A DNA stretch of 64,000 bases from Planktomarina temperata RCA23 (GCF_000738435.1 NZ_CP003984.1:2294001-2358000), one strand, 5' to 3'. Shown: positions 34,897 through 44,208, counted from the first letter of the stretch. Numbers and translations are program-made. The notes: a model not told the origin generated them from the sequence alone.

Positions 34897-36398
34897 CTAC
34901 TGACGAAGGATCGATTGAGGCGTCAGGTTGCGCGCTTGGGCAAAACCCTCGGACATCCACACAAAAAACGGCACTTCGCGTTGCGCTTTAGGCGCAATTG
35001 CGTTGGGTGCACCATGCAAATAAAAACCGTTTTCACCCAGAGATTGACCGTGATCGGACACGTAGATCAATGCCGCATTTACATCGCCTAGGGCATCAAG
35101 CTGCGCGATCAAATCAGCAATCAGACTGTCCGTATAGCGGATCGTGTTGTCATAGGCGTTGTCCAAGGCCTCTTGCGAACAGCGCGACACCTGAACTGTA
35201 TCACAGACCGGGGTAAAATACTCAAACTCCTTCGGATATTTGCTATAATATGCCGGGCCATGACTGCCAGTTTGGTGCAGGGTCACAAAAACACGCGCGC
35301 TCTGTGCCTGTTCAATCAAATCTCCCAATTGCCAATTCAAGAGCGCATCAGATCCGCCTTCGGGACAAGGCGCAGCCGCACAAGCCTCCAGAATGTCAGC
35401 CCGATTTTGGTACAGGTCCACATCAATCGGCGGCGGACCAGAGTTGTTGGACCGAAAAATTGTCGCAATGCCCTGGCGCTTGAGGTAGTTTGGGAGCGGC
35501 TCAAAGACCGTACGCGCTGATGCGTGGCGCCCTTCGTGGGTTAAGATACAGGCTGTAGACGAAATAGTATTCGTCGAACACGCCAGACCAGCAGGAAAAA
35601 CCGCGAGATCATAGCGGGCAGTAAACGGGTTTGTCTGCCGCGCATATCCAAGAGCGGAAAACGGTCTGCGCGGGCGGCTTCTCCAATGACCAAGACCACA
35701 ACATCTTTAGGCGCTGAGGGCGCAGTCACAAAATATGCATCGGGCAATAGAACTTGTTCGCGGTTGTCCATAGCGACGCGATTGAAGTGCCGCGCGACGT
35801 TTACAACATAGGACCAAGGCAGAATTTTACTGCCCATGCGCGATGCATGTCGGTCATACCAAAGCATTGTGAAAGAGGTTACGATGCTCCATGCGGCCAA
35901 CACGCCAATCGCCCCAAGCGCCAAGGCTAGGCGCCAAATGCGCTTGGGAGCCTGCACTTTGATTGCTAAGACCACAACAGCCGGAATTATTCCCAGAAAC
36001 AGCACATAAGGCAAAAGCGACAGATGCAAGAGCTCAGCGGTTTCGCGTTGGTCAGTGTTTAAGATATTCCCGACCATGGTACGATCAATTTCAATTCCGT
36101 AGGTCAGCATAAAATAGAGCGCAACCGCATTAACGATGAACAACACTGCGACCACCGTCTTCATCAGCCAAAGCGCAATGGTAGCCAGAATGCAGGCAAG
36201 GGCGGCGAAAAGGCAAAATTGCAGCACTTGCAACGATAAGATTTGCACCCAGCCCTCAACCGTATGCAGATCACTGAACCGCAACGCATAGGAGAGCAAA
36301 GGCGCTTGAAATGCTGCCAAAGTGAACACACAAACAGCAGCCGTAAAACTCACCAACCCAACATGTCTGGTTAGTATGTTTTTAAACCAATCGCGCAC
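34897..36398 (-). pseudogene. Second EptA-family phosphoethanolamine transferase, frameshifted
   Basis: Two overlapping-frame pieces together make one EptA-like gene. The N-terminal piece (GTG at 36398) has five membrane helices and reaches VLVIGEAARADRF; the frame then leaves the family and stops at 35541. In the other frame the sequence continues as SALGYARQTNP, through the nucleophile loop CSTNTISSTAC, HQTGSHGPAYY and SDHGQSLGENGFYLHG, to 34897. One missing T in the TTTT run at 35658-35661 (plus-strand AAAA) restores a single frame. It is a paralogue of the intact eptA in the same operon. True inactivation or an assembly error in a homopolymer are the two readings. Confidence 0.82.
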
Positions 36399-36447
36399 AA
36401 CTATACATCTCCGAAAGGCAGCTGCGCATGATCGCAACCCCAACTGC

Positions 36448-36477
36448 TAACTACCTTTTCGGTCGCGGCACTGTCAA
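36448..36477 (-). promoter_or_regulatory. Candidate sigma-70 promoter of the envelope-lipid operon
   Basis: On the minus strand a perfect -35 box TTGACA (36472-36477) is followed after 18 bases by TAGTTA (36448-36453). The predicted start of transcription would be about 40 bases before the GTG of the eptA-like gene. It lies between that gene and the end of the glutamate dehydrogenase gene. Confidence 0.5.
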
Positions 36478-36482
36478 TTGAG

Positions 36483-37919
36483 CTACAATCCCTTGTTTTT
36501 GTACGATGCGGCGACCTTTTGGATGCTGACCAGATAGGCAGCGGTTCGCAGATCTGGCACATCGGCACGCCGCCGCCACACCTCTGCCATGTCGTTGTAT
36601 GCGCCGCGCATCGTGTCATCGAGGCCAGAGCGCACCAGTTCTAATTCACTGGCGCCTTTCAGATATTTCTCCTTAAAATTCGGAGTCAGCTGCCAATTGA
36701 CGTTGCTGGATTTGCTCAACCGCTCCAACTCATTGACGATAAGCTGGTTGCGCGATTCCTCGCGGCGGCGTTCCATGCGGCCAAAGCGAATATGGCTAAG
36801 GTTTTTCACCCATTCGAAATAAGACACCGTCACGCCGCCCGCGTTGGCGTACATATCCGGGATAATCACCACGCCCCGCTCACGCAGGATCGCATCCGCC
36901 CCGGCCGTCACTGGCCCATTCGCCGCCTCGACGATCAAACGCGCCTGCACCCGATTGGCGTTATCACGGTGGATAACCCCCTCTAAGGCCGCGGGGATTA
37001 AGATATCACAATCTGCCTCCAAAACGCTGGCCCCGTCGGCGGTATAGCTGCCGCCTTCAAACCCCTTCACCCCGCCATGTTCGGCGATCCAGGTCTTGAG
37101 CGCCTCAATATCCAGGCCATCGGGGTTTTGCACCGCTCCGTCCCGCTCAATCACCCCGGTGATCCGCGCACCATCTTCTTCACTTAAAAATTTCGCTGCG
37201 TGATACCCCACGTTGCCAAGCCCTTGCACAATAATGGCCTTGGACTCGAGCTCCCCTGACAGCCCAGCCGCTGCGAGATCTTCAGGATGACGGAAGAACT
37301 CTTGCAAGGCATATTGCACGCCGCGGCCAGTCGCTTCCGTGCGCCCTTCAATCCCGCCGCCGCTCACCGGCTTGCCAGTGACGCAGGCCCGGGCATTAAT
37401 GTCCGTTGTATGCATCCGCTGATATTGATCAGCAATCCATGCCATTTCCCGCTCGCCCGTGCCCATATCCGGAGCCGGCACGTTTTGCGACGGGTGGATC
37501 AAATCACGTTTGATCAGCTCATAGGCAAAGCGTCGGGTGATTTGCTCTAATTCATGCTCATCATAGGCCAAAGGATCAATCCGCAGGCCGCCCTTCGAGC
37601 CGCCATAAGGTGCATCAACCAAAGCACATTTATAGGTCATCAAAGCGGCAAGCGCCTCCACCTCATCTTGGTTAACGCCCAACGCATACCGAATGCCACC
37701 TTTAACCGGCTCCATATGTTCCGAATGCACGGCGCGGTAGCCTGTGAATGTGGTCATCTGGCCGCGCAGGCGCACCCCAAAGCGCACCGTATAGGTGGCA
37801 TTACAGACCCTAATCTTTTCCGCCAATCCCGGCGATAAATCCAAAAGCGCCACGGCGCGATTGAACATTATATCTACACTGTCGCGAAAACTTGGCTCAG
37901 ATGCGTTGGCGTCCTTCAT
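36483..37919 (-). CDS. Glutamate dehydrogenase (Glu/Leu/Phe/Val family)
   Basis: A 478-residue dehydrogenase with the substrate-binding segment GGSKGGLRIDP, the catalytic region PAPDMGTGEREMAWIADQY, and the nucleotide-binding GLGNVGYHAAKFL. It interconverts glutamate and 2-oxoglutarate plus ammonium. Compared with short hexameric enzymes it has a C-terminal extension (ERRREESRN...). Coenzyme preference cannot be decided by eye. It is transcribed toward the envelope operon, but the candidate promoter between them suggests separate units. Confidence 0.9.
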   Translation of the reverse strand: MKDANASEPSFRDSVDIMFNRAVALLDLSPGLAEKIRVCNATYTVRFGVRLRGQMTTFTGYRAVHSEHMEPVKGGIRYALGVNQDEVEALAALMTYKCALVDAPYGGSKGGLRIDPLAYDEHELEQITRRFAYELIKRDLIHPSQNVPAPDMGTGEREMAWIADQYQRMHTTDINARACVTGKPVSGGGIEGRTEATGRGVQYALQEFFRHPEDLAAAGLSGELESKAIIVQGLGNVGYHAAKFLSEEDGARITGVIERDGAVQNPDGLDIEALKTWIAEHGGVKGFEGGSYTADGASVLEADCDILIPAALEGVIHRDNANRVQARLIVEAANGPVTAGADAILRERGVVIIPDMYANAGGVTVSYFEWVKNLSHIRFGRMERRREESRNQLIVNELERLSKSSNVNWQLTPNFKEKYLKGASELELVRSGLDDTMRGAYNDMAEVWRRRADVPDLRTAAYLVSIQKVAASYKNKGL

Positions 37920-37997
37920 GAAACCTATCCTGAATAGCAGTTGAAATATACTGCCCTCAGCTTACGGCGGCTCATGTGAAATAAAACGCCTATTTTC

Positions 37998-38495
37998 TCA
38001 TAATTTCATGTTCATTAAGGGAGAATCTGCGCGCTCTTCGAGCAAAACCGCTAAACTGTCCGACATAAATTTCGCCTCAGACGGCGCCGTCACCCCGCCG
38101 ATACCGACCCGCGTGCCGAATTTCCAATAGAGGCCTGGGATCCAGGCCCGCTCTGTCTTGTTTTGCAAGGTCACAACGAAGCCATTGGAGGGTTTGAATG
38201 CGAACACGCCGCGCTCGACGCGCAAAATGTCATCCAACGCGGCCAAAACGCGGCCGTCTTCAAAATAGAGCCCCGAGGCGCGCAGCTCAATATGGCCCTT
38301 GGTGCCCCTTTGCATAACGCGCGCCATCCACAGCACTGCCGCAGCAATCCCAACCAAGAACGCCTTATGCACAAATCCCGCATCAATGGTGGCCGTCAGG
38401 TATAAAAGCAAAAATCCGAGCAGCATCATGACAAAAAGGGCAAAGCCGCGACGCACCGTCGAGGCTTTGAGTCGCGCGATTACAGAATCTGACAT
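37998..38495 (-). CDS. Conserved-type membrane protein of unknown function (PH-like C-terminus)
   Basis: A 165-residue protein not recognised as a named family. Two hydrophobic helices (FALFVMMLLGFLLLYLTA and AFLVGIAAAVLWMARVM) are followed by a beta-rich soluble part beginning HIELRASGLYFEDGRVL. This layout resembles small bacterial PH-domain membrane proteins. The start at 38495 (MSDSVIAR) has GAGGAAGG upstream; the longer frame begins with TTG. It lies alone between the hydroxyacid dehydrogenase and glutamate dehydrogenase genes on the same strand. Confidence 0.65.
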   Translation of the reverse strand: MSDSVIARLKASTVRRGFALFVMMLLGFLLLYLTATIDAGFVHKAFLVGIAAAVLWMARVMQRGTKGHIELRASGLYFEDGRVLAALDDILRVERGVFAFKPSNGFVVTLQNKTERAWIPGLYWKFGTRVGIGGVTAPSEAKFMSDSLAVLLEERADSPLMNMKL

Positions 38496-38584
38496 TTCGG
38501 CCTTCCTCAAATTTCACCTTTGAGGCGGGCGCCTCGCGGTCTACCTGCCTTGAAACGCGCCAAGATGGAAGGTTAAACTTTGCC

Positions 38585-39529
38585 TTAGCGGCGCACCACC
38601 ACCTCATAGCCGCGCTCTTCGGGTTCATCATCAATAAGTTCTTGCGGAAAGCCAGGAGCTTGAATGCTCAATCCGGTAGCCTCCTCCAGACGCTCAATGA
38701 TCCGATCCGATTGCGCACGGACGCCATAGCGTTTTTGCCCATCGCTCATGATATCAATGATCATCGGAGAAATTTCCAAAGGCACGCCGTGATCATCGGC
38801 AATCTTTTGAAATAGGCCAATGTCCTTTTGCACCAAATCCATTGTGAAATTCACATCGCGCGATCCCGAAAGGATCAACTGGCTTTCGGTTTCATGCACA
38901 AAGGAGGTGCCAGAGGACATCGCGATGGCCTCATAGGTCATGCCAAGGTCCATTCCAGCGGCTTTCATCACGGTCAGTGCTTCGCAAACCGTGATCAAAT
39001 TGGCTGTGGCGAGGTAATTAGTCATCACTTTCAAAGTACTGGAATTGCCAATCTCTCCCACATGCAAAATGCGCCGCCCCATATGGGTTAGGATTGGCAG
39101 AACCTTGTCAAAGGTCGCACGGGTGCAGCCGGCATAGATAGAAATATTGCCCGTGTCGGCCCGATGGCAGCCGCCTGACACGGGGCAATCCACCGCTTCA
39201 CCGCCCGCGGCCAAAACCAAAGCCCCAAGCCGCTTCACCTCACTGGCATCTGTCGTTGACATCTCCATCCAAATCTTGCCGGGCCCGACATGCGGCAACA
39301 TCTCACTGACCACCGCATCACAGGCGGCAGGGCTGGGCAGGCAGGTAATGACGGCATCACAGTCCTGCATCAATTGCGCTGGGCTTGACCCGTCTTTGGC
39401 CCCACGCGACACAAAATCTGCCACAAAGCTATCGTTAAGATCATGAACGCTGAGATCCATGCCGTTGCGCAGCAAACTGCCCGCCAATTTGCCCCCAACA
39501 TTGCCCAAGCCAATAAATCCAACTTTCAT
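38585..39529 (-). CDS. NAD(P)-dependent beta-hydroxyacid dehydrogenase (HIBADH/GarR-like)
   Basis: A 314-residue enzyme with the N-terminal Rossmann motif (VGFIGLGNVGGKLAGSLL), the substrate segment DCPVSGGCHRADTG and the catalytic-lysine helix NSSTLKVMTNYL. Family members act on 3-hydroxyisobutyrate, tartronate semialdehyde or sulfolactaldehyde. The last would fit the sulfonate genes 8 kb away, but nothing in the sequence proves it. The start at 39529 has GGGAGAGAAG upstream. It is divergent from the reductive-dehalogenase-like gene. Confidence 0.82.
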   Translation of the reverse strand: MKVGFIGLGNVGGKLAGSLLRNGMDLSVHDLNDSFVADFVSRGAKDGSSPAQLMQDCDAVITCLPSPAACDAVVSEMLPHVGPGKIWMEMSTTDASEVKRLGALVLAAGGEAVDCPVSGGCHRADTGNISIYAGCTRATFDKVLPILTHMGRRILHVGEIGNSSTLKVMTNYLATANLITVCEALTVMKAAGMDLGMTYEAIAMSSGTSFVHETESQLILSGSRDVNFTMDLVQKDIGLFQKIADDHGVPLEISPMIIDIMSDGQKRYGVRAQSDRIIERLEEATGLSIQAPGFPQELIDDEPEERGYEVVVRR

Positions 39530-39636
39530 GTCTTCTCTCCCAAATGAACTTTGACCGTAGAAAAGCAACCATTGGCGACATGTCGCCCTCATTTGCGACG
39601 CTTGTCATCCGGCTGGTGATTTTGCAGTGTGTTTTC

Positions 39637-40782
39637 ATGGAAAACCCAGACGATCTTGCCGCTGGCATCGAAACCACACCGCAATTCAAAAGATTTTCGC
39701 AACGCAATGATGTGTTCTCCCGCGCATTTTGGGACGATACCGTCCGCAGTGCGGCGTCACAGGCCTTTTTTGCGAGCTATCGCATGGAAGCCACCCCCCG
39801 CCGGGGCGACGGATTCACGCAAAAAGATTTTGCCCTGCGCAATGCCAGTTGGTTGATTTCGGACATTATGACAGATCGTTTCGCCGCCGACGGCAGGCGC
39901 GAAGGCTTCCAAGCCCCCATCAGCAATGACACGCCCGTGGCTGGGGAAAAAGTACATTTTGAAACCCCAAGCGCCGCCAGCGCCAATGTCAAAAAAGCGG
40001 CAGTTTTCTTTGGTGCAGATCTCTGCGGCGTGACCGATCTGGATCCCCGCTGGCTTTATGAGGATCGGGTCGATGTGCGTGACATGTCCACAGCGCCCCT
40101 TGGCCTGCCAGAGGGGCTAACGCATGTGGTGGTGCTCGGCCACGAGATGGATCTCGAATTGGTCCGCAGTTACCCCTCCGCCCTTGGAGGTGCCGCCACG
40201 GGGCGCGAATACAGCCATGAGGCGGCCATTGTCATGCAGCTGGCGGCCTATATTCGCAATCTGGGCTATCAGGCCGTGGCCTCCATGAACGACACCGGCC
40301 TGGTCATCCCCATGGCAGTGCAAGCGGGCTTGGGCGAATACGCCAGAAATCAATTGGTTATCACACCGCAGTTCGGGCCGAGGCTGCGGTTTTCAAAAAT
40401 TTTTACCAATATGCCTCTGGCGACGGACCGGCCGAAACGACCGGGGGTCGCGAAATTTTGCGATATCTGCACCAAATGTGCCGACGCCTGCCCGGTCAAA
40501 GCCCTCCCGCTGGACCCACCCAAATTTGGTGGCGGCCCGTCTGCCATTCAAGGTGTCAAAAAATGGACCTCTGATGCGGAGAAATGCTTTTCGTTTTGGA
40601 CCAAACTCAGCAGTGATTGTGCGATTTGCATGCGCGTTTGCCCCTTCAACCGCGACTTCAGGAGCTGGCCGCAAAGGCTTTGGCTCAAATTAGCACTCTC
40701 ACCGGCGCGAGGTCTAGCGCTCTGGCTGGACCGCTGGCGCCAGGGACGGTTGAAACCCGCGCAATGGTGGTCACGACCGTGA
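39637..40782 (+). CDS. Reductive-dehalogenase-like protein with two [4Fe-4S] motifs
   Basis: About 381 residues. The C-terminal third carries a bacterial ferredoxin pair, CDICTKCADACP and, about 40 residues on, CAICMRVCP with a preceding Cys (KCF). The central part (GADLCGVTDLDPRWLY, then THVVVLGHEMD, then GYQAVASMNDTG.VIPMAVQAGLGEYARNQLVITPQFGPRLR) matches the cobalamin-binding fold shared by reductive dehalogenases and epoxyqueuosine reductase QueG. There is no Tat signal peptide or fused flavin domain. It could be a cytoplasmic non-respiratory dehalogenase or a relative of unknown substrate. The start is uncertain: ATG at 39580 and a start at 39544 are alternatives. Confidence 0.78.
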   Translation: MENPDDLAAGIETTPQFKRFSQRNDVFSRAFWDDTVRSAASQAFFASYRMEATPRRGDGFTQKDFALRNASWLISDIMTDRFAADGRREGFQAPISNDTPVAGEKVHFETPSAASANVKKAAVFFGADLCGVTDLDPRWLYEDRVDVRDMSTAPLGLPEGLTHVVVLGHEMDLELVRSYPSALGGAATGREYSHEAAIVMQLAAYIRNLGYQAVASMNDTGLVIPMAVQAGLGEYARNQLVITPQFGPRLRFSKIFTNMPLATDRPKRPGVAKFCDICTKCADACPVKALPLDPPKFGGGPSAIQGVKKWTSDAEKCFSFWTKLSSDCAICMRVCPFNRDFRSWPQRLWLKLALSPARGLALWLDRWRQGRLKPAQWWSRP

Positions 40783-40838
40783 TATTGATTTCACATCGCT
40801 GTGGCTTATCTCTCAACTAAGCCAAAAAGGATAAGCTC

Positions 40839-41750
40839 ATGTCACTACGCCCCACACTTGAAACACGGCAAGCCACCCCCACCTTGGAAGGGGCCGGCGT
40901 CAAACTGCACCGCGCTTTTGGATTTCAAGATCCCTCGGAAATGGATCCGTTTTTGCTCTTTGACGATTTTCGCAATGAATTGACGGAAGATTTTGAAAAG
41001 GGCTTTCCGTGGCATCCGCACCGCGGCATTGAAACCATCACCTATGTGCTCTCGGGCAGTGTGGAACACGGCGATAGCCTTGGAAATAAAGGCACGCTCG
41101 GCGCTGGCGATGTGCAATGGATGACCGCGGGCCGGGGGATCATGCATCAAGAAATGCCCCAGGGCAATCGCAACGGACAGATGCATGGCTTCCAACTTTG
41201 GGGAAATTTACCCGGCAGTTTGAAGATGACGGACCCGAGATATCAAGATGTGGCCGGCAAGGAAATTCCCGAGGTCATTGACGATGATGGCACGCGCGTG
41301 AAGGTGATTGTCGGTGAATATTGGGGTAAAAAAGGTCCGGTCGACGGGATAGCCGCCGATCCGCAATATCTCGACATATATGTGCCACCAGGGGTTCAAA
41401 AGACCTTTAAAATAGATACGTATCGTCGGGCCTTTGCCTATGTCTTCGAGGGTGCCGCGGCCTTTGTGGATGCGGCGAAACCCACAGGCGTGCTGCTGGA
41501 AAAAGAAGTGGCCGGCCAAGAGGTGAATATCCGTGATCTTTCGGGCAATCGCACATTGATCCGCTTTGGCAATGGCGATGAGGTCAGCCTACAAGCCGGC
41601 GCAGAGGGCGTGCGGTTTTTGCTAATCTCGGGCGCTCCAATTGATGAGCCCGTCGCCTGGCACGGTCCAATCGTCATGAACACCCGCGAAGAGCTGATGC
41701 AAGCCTTCAGTGAATTGCGCAACGGCACCTTTATCAAGCCAGCGCATTAA
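40839..41750 (+). CDS. Pirin family protein
   Basis: A 303-residue bicupin. The N-terminal cupin holds the iron ligands HPHRGIET (two His), a further His and Glu in GIMHQEMP. The C-terminal domain contains the pirin_C segment. Bacterial pirins include quercetinase-like dioxygenases and regulators; the role here is unknown. It overlaps the convergent TetR gene by 17 bases at its 3' end. AAAAGGATAAG precedes the ATG. Confidence 0.9.
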   Translation: MSLRPTLETRQATPTLEGAGVKLHRAFGFQDPSEMDPFLLFDDFRNELTEDFEKGFPWHPHRGIETITYVLSGSVEHGDSLGNKGTLGAGDVQWMTAGRGIMHQEMPQGNRNGQMHGFQLWGNLPGSLKMTDPRYQDVAGKEIPEVIDDDGTRVKVIVGEYWGKKGPVDGIAADPQYLDIYVPPGVQKTFKIDTYRRAFAYVFEGAAAFVDAAKPTGVLLEKEVAGQEVNIRDLSGNRTLIRFGNGDEVSLQAGAEGVRFLLISGAPIDEPVAWHGPIVMNTREELMQAFSELRNGTFIKPAH

Positions 41751-42333
41751 CCCCCAAAGTTTGGCGCGCCAAAGCACAATATTGGCGCGTCAACTCTTCG
41801 CTGGACAATCGACCATCCTCGCGGAACCAATCCACCACCCCAGTGAGCATGGCTATCAAAGCAAAACTGGTGATTTTGGCGTCGGGGACCTGAAAATCTC
41901 CCGACAGCACGCCCTTTAGAATCATGTCATAAACAATCTTTTCATAGCGGCTGCGTTTTTCTTCAATCGCCTTGAAGTTCTCCTCGGTGAGATTGCGCAG
42001 CTCCATGTAGGAGATGAAAACCAACTCCGGGCGCTGGATGTGAAAATCCAGATGGAAAGCCACAAAATGATCGAGAGCCGCAACCGGATGGCTCGGCACT
42101 TGTTCTTCGGCCCAGCGGGCCAAAAGATCAGCCATATGACCGTGCAAAAGATCAAATAAAAGCGCTTGTTTATCGGGGGTGTAATTATAAATAGCGCCCG
42201 CCTGCACCCCCACCCGCGCCGCAATTTGGCGCATGGTCACAGCTGCAAAGCCGTAGCGCGCGAAAAGCTCAAGCGCGGATTGCTTGATTTTTGGTCCAGT
42301 AATTTCCGAATGTGAACCAGTTTTGCGCGCCAT
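41734..42333 (-). CDS. TetR/AcrR family transcriptional regulator
   Basis: A 199-residue regulator. The N-terminal DNA-binding domain (FARYGFAAVTMRQIAARVGVQAGAIYNYTPDKQALL) is a clear TetR helix-turn-helix. The C-terminal ligand domain resembles those of fatty-acid/acyl-CoA responsive regulators (about 140 residues, LDFHIQRPELVFISYMELRNL). The target is unknown. It is convergent with pirin and its 5' side faces the small lipoprotein gene. Confidence 0.88.
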   Translation of the reverse strand: MARKTGSHSEITGPKIKQSALELFARYGFAAVTMRQIAARVGVQAGAIYNYTPDKQALLFDLLHGHMADLLARWAEEQVPSHPVAALDHFVAFHLDFHIQRPELVFISYMELRNLTEENFKAIEEKRSRYEKIVYDMILKGVLSGDFQVPDAKITSFALIAMLTGVVDWFREDGRLSSEELTRQYCALARQTLGVNALA

Positions 42334-42412
42334 GTGGAGATATTAACTGAACCAGCGTTCAGATCAATGATCATTGCTTGCTGCAGATCACTTTGCGCGC
42401 TACGTCACTCTC

Positions 42413-42667
42413 ATGACAGGACGCGATTCCATATCTCATCTCTGCCTCGCAGCTGTGCTGGCCGGTTGCGCCTCTGTTCCTCAGCTCAATGAGACTCAAC
42501 CGACCGCACAACAGGCCGGTGCCTACCCCACGTTTCTCTCAGCCAGCGACTTACGCGCCGCTGTCGGCACAGATATGAACTCCCAGCCCGCCGAAGAGCT
42601 TTCCGGGCAGGCACAATTGGACCAAAGGGCAAAGGCGCTGCGCAGACGGGATCTGACGGGCGAGTAA
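42413..42667 (+). CDS. Small predicted lipoprotein of unknown function
   Basis: An 84-residue protein with a lipoprotein signal (HLCLAAVLAGC, lipobox LAGC with the Cys near residue 19) and a short polar mature part ending in a charged QLDQRAKALRRRDL segment. No named family is recognised. The ATG at 42413 is preferred to the longer frame from 42374 because the signal peptide then starts directly. It lies about 120 bases upstream of hom; a CCCCG/CGGGG hairpin with a T run (42719-42741) between them may be a weak terminator. Confidence 0.55.
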   Translation: MTGRDSISHLCLAAVLAGCASVPQLNETQPTAQQAGAYPTFLSASDLRAAVGTDMNSQPAEELSGQAQLDQRAKALRRRDLTGE

Positions 42668-42786
42668 GCCCAAGCCGACCCGAAAATATCTGTTAAATTG
42701 ACTGAGTTCCACGCCCGCCCCCGTTGCGGTTTCGGGGTTTTACGACTAGACACGGACGACAATTTCGTGACCGGAAGGAAGTAACC

Positions 42787-44076
42787 ATGACCGCGGCTCC
42801 TCTTAGACTTGGTATTGCAGGGCTCGGCACTGTTGGCGTCGGCGTTTTGAAAATGATCCAAAAAAATGCAGCCTTGATCACGCAGCGCACTGGCCGCGCC
42901 GTCACAGTGTCTGCCGTCTGCGCCCAATCGCGTGGTAAAGACCGCGGAGTCGATCTGTCAGGCTATGCTTGGGAAGATGATCCGGTCGTCTTGGCCAAAC
43001 GGGATGATGTGGATGTCTTTGTCGAATTGATCGGCGGCAGTACAGGCCCCGCCAAACAGGCCACACAGGCCGCCATTGCCGCTGGCAAAGATGTGATCAC
43101 GGCCAACAAAGCCATGTTGGCAGAACATGGGCATTCACTGGCCCTCAGTGCAGAAGCTGCCGGGCGTGTGATCCGCTATGAAGCCGCCGTTGCTGGCGGC
43201 ATTCCCGTGGTGAAAGCACTGACCGAGGGCCTGGCGGGTAATGAGATTCAACGCGTTCTGGGGGTCATGAACGGCAGCTGCAACTATATCCTCACGCGTA
43301 TGGAAGATGCCGGTATGACCTATGAAGAGGTCTTTGCCGAGGCCGATGGCCTAGGATATCTCGAAGCAGATCCAAACCTTGATGTGGGCGGCATTGATGC
43401 GGCGCATAAATTGGCAATTCTCGCCGCCATTGCCTTTGGCACAGAGGTAGATTTTGCATCTGTTGTGATCGAAGGTATTGGAGCCATCACCATTGAGGAC
43501 ATTCATGCCGCTGCCGATATGGGGTATCGCGTCAAACTTTTGGGTGTCGCACAACAGACCGGCCGCGGGCTTGAGCAACGCATGACGCCCTGTTTGGTTC
43601 CGGCCAATTCGCCCTTAGGCCAACTCCAAGGGGGCACCAATATGGTGATCCTAGAGGGCGGCGATGTGGGGCAAATCGTGCTGCGCGGGGCAGGCGCTGG
43701 CGAGGGGCCAACGGCCTCTGCCGTCATGTCAGATGTGGTGGATCTCGCGCGAGGTCTTAGGCTCAATACCTTTGGGCAGGCGGCGACAGGATTGGTAAAA
43801 TCTCAACCGGCCATGACGGCAACAACCGCGCCGTTTTATTTGCGCCTGCAATTGCTCGACAAGCCCGGTGCCTTGGCCAAAGTGGCCGCTGTTATGGGCG
43901 AAGCGGGAGTTTCCATCGATCGAATGCGCCAATATGGCCATGATGCCGAGCAAGCCCCTGTGCTCATCGTCACCCATAAGACAACCCGCGCAGCGATTGA
44001 TCAGATTTTAGAAGATTTCACCAAGACGCAGGTTGTTGAGGGCCAGCCGGTTGCTCTGCGCATTGAAGCGGTGTGA
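42787..44076 (+). CDS. hom: Homoserine dehydrogenase
   Basis: A 429-residue enzyme reducing aspartate semialdehyde to homoserine on the way to threonine and methionine. It has the N-terminal NAD-binding motif (LGIAGLGTVGVGVLK), the catalytic core (GGIPVVKALTEGLAGNEIQRVLGVMNGSCNYILTRM) and a C-terminal ACT domain (FYLRLQLLDKPGALAKVAAVMG) for feedback control. GGAAGGAAG precedes the ATG. It is followed by glpX and recJ, an order common in Rhodobacterales. Confidence 0.97.
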   Translation: MTAAPLRLGIAGLGTVGVGVLKMIQKNAALITQRTGRAVTVSAVCAQSRGKDRGVDLSGYAWEDDPVVLAKRDDVDVFVELIGGSTGPAKQATQAAIAAGKDVITANKAMLAEHGHSLALSAEAAGRVIRYEAAVAGGIPVVKALTEGLAGNEIQRVLGVMNGSCNYILTRMEDAGMTYEEVFAEADGLGYLEADPNLDVGGIDAAHKLAILAAIAFGTEVDFASVVIEGIGAITIEDIHAAADMGYRVKLLGVAQQTGRGLEQRMTPCLVPANSPLGQLQGGTNMVILEGGDVGQIVLRGAGAGEGPTASAVMSDVVDLARGLRLNTFGQAATGLVKSQPAMTATTAPFYLRLQLLDKPGALAKVAAVMGEAGVSIDRMRQYGHDAEQAPVLIVTHKTTRAAIDQILEDFTKTQVVEGQPVALRIEAV

Positions 44077-44208
44077 TGGGGCCTGCCCGAGCTCGAACAC
44101 GGGCTTTGAGCGCCAATTGCTCAGAACTGCAGACCTGTTAGCGCGCACAGTCTTGCCACGACCGGCATCCCTGCATTAGGGCAGGCAAAATGTATAAAGG
44201 AAACTCAT

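Noticed and set aside
35658-35661. Programmed -1 frameshift in the eptA-like gene
   Set aside because: The site lacks a standard slippery heptamer (XXXYYYZ) and no stimulatory structure was recognised. A one-base loss in a short T run explains it.
42668-42786. SAM-type riboswitch upstream of hom
   Set aside because: Only a short CCCCG/CGGGG hairpin with a T run is seen. No SAM-II or SAM/SAH core motif was recognised.
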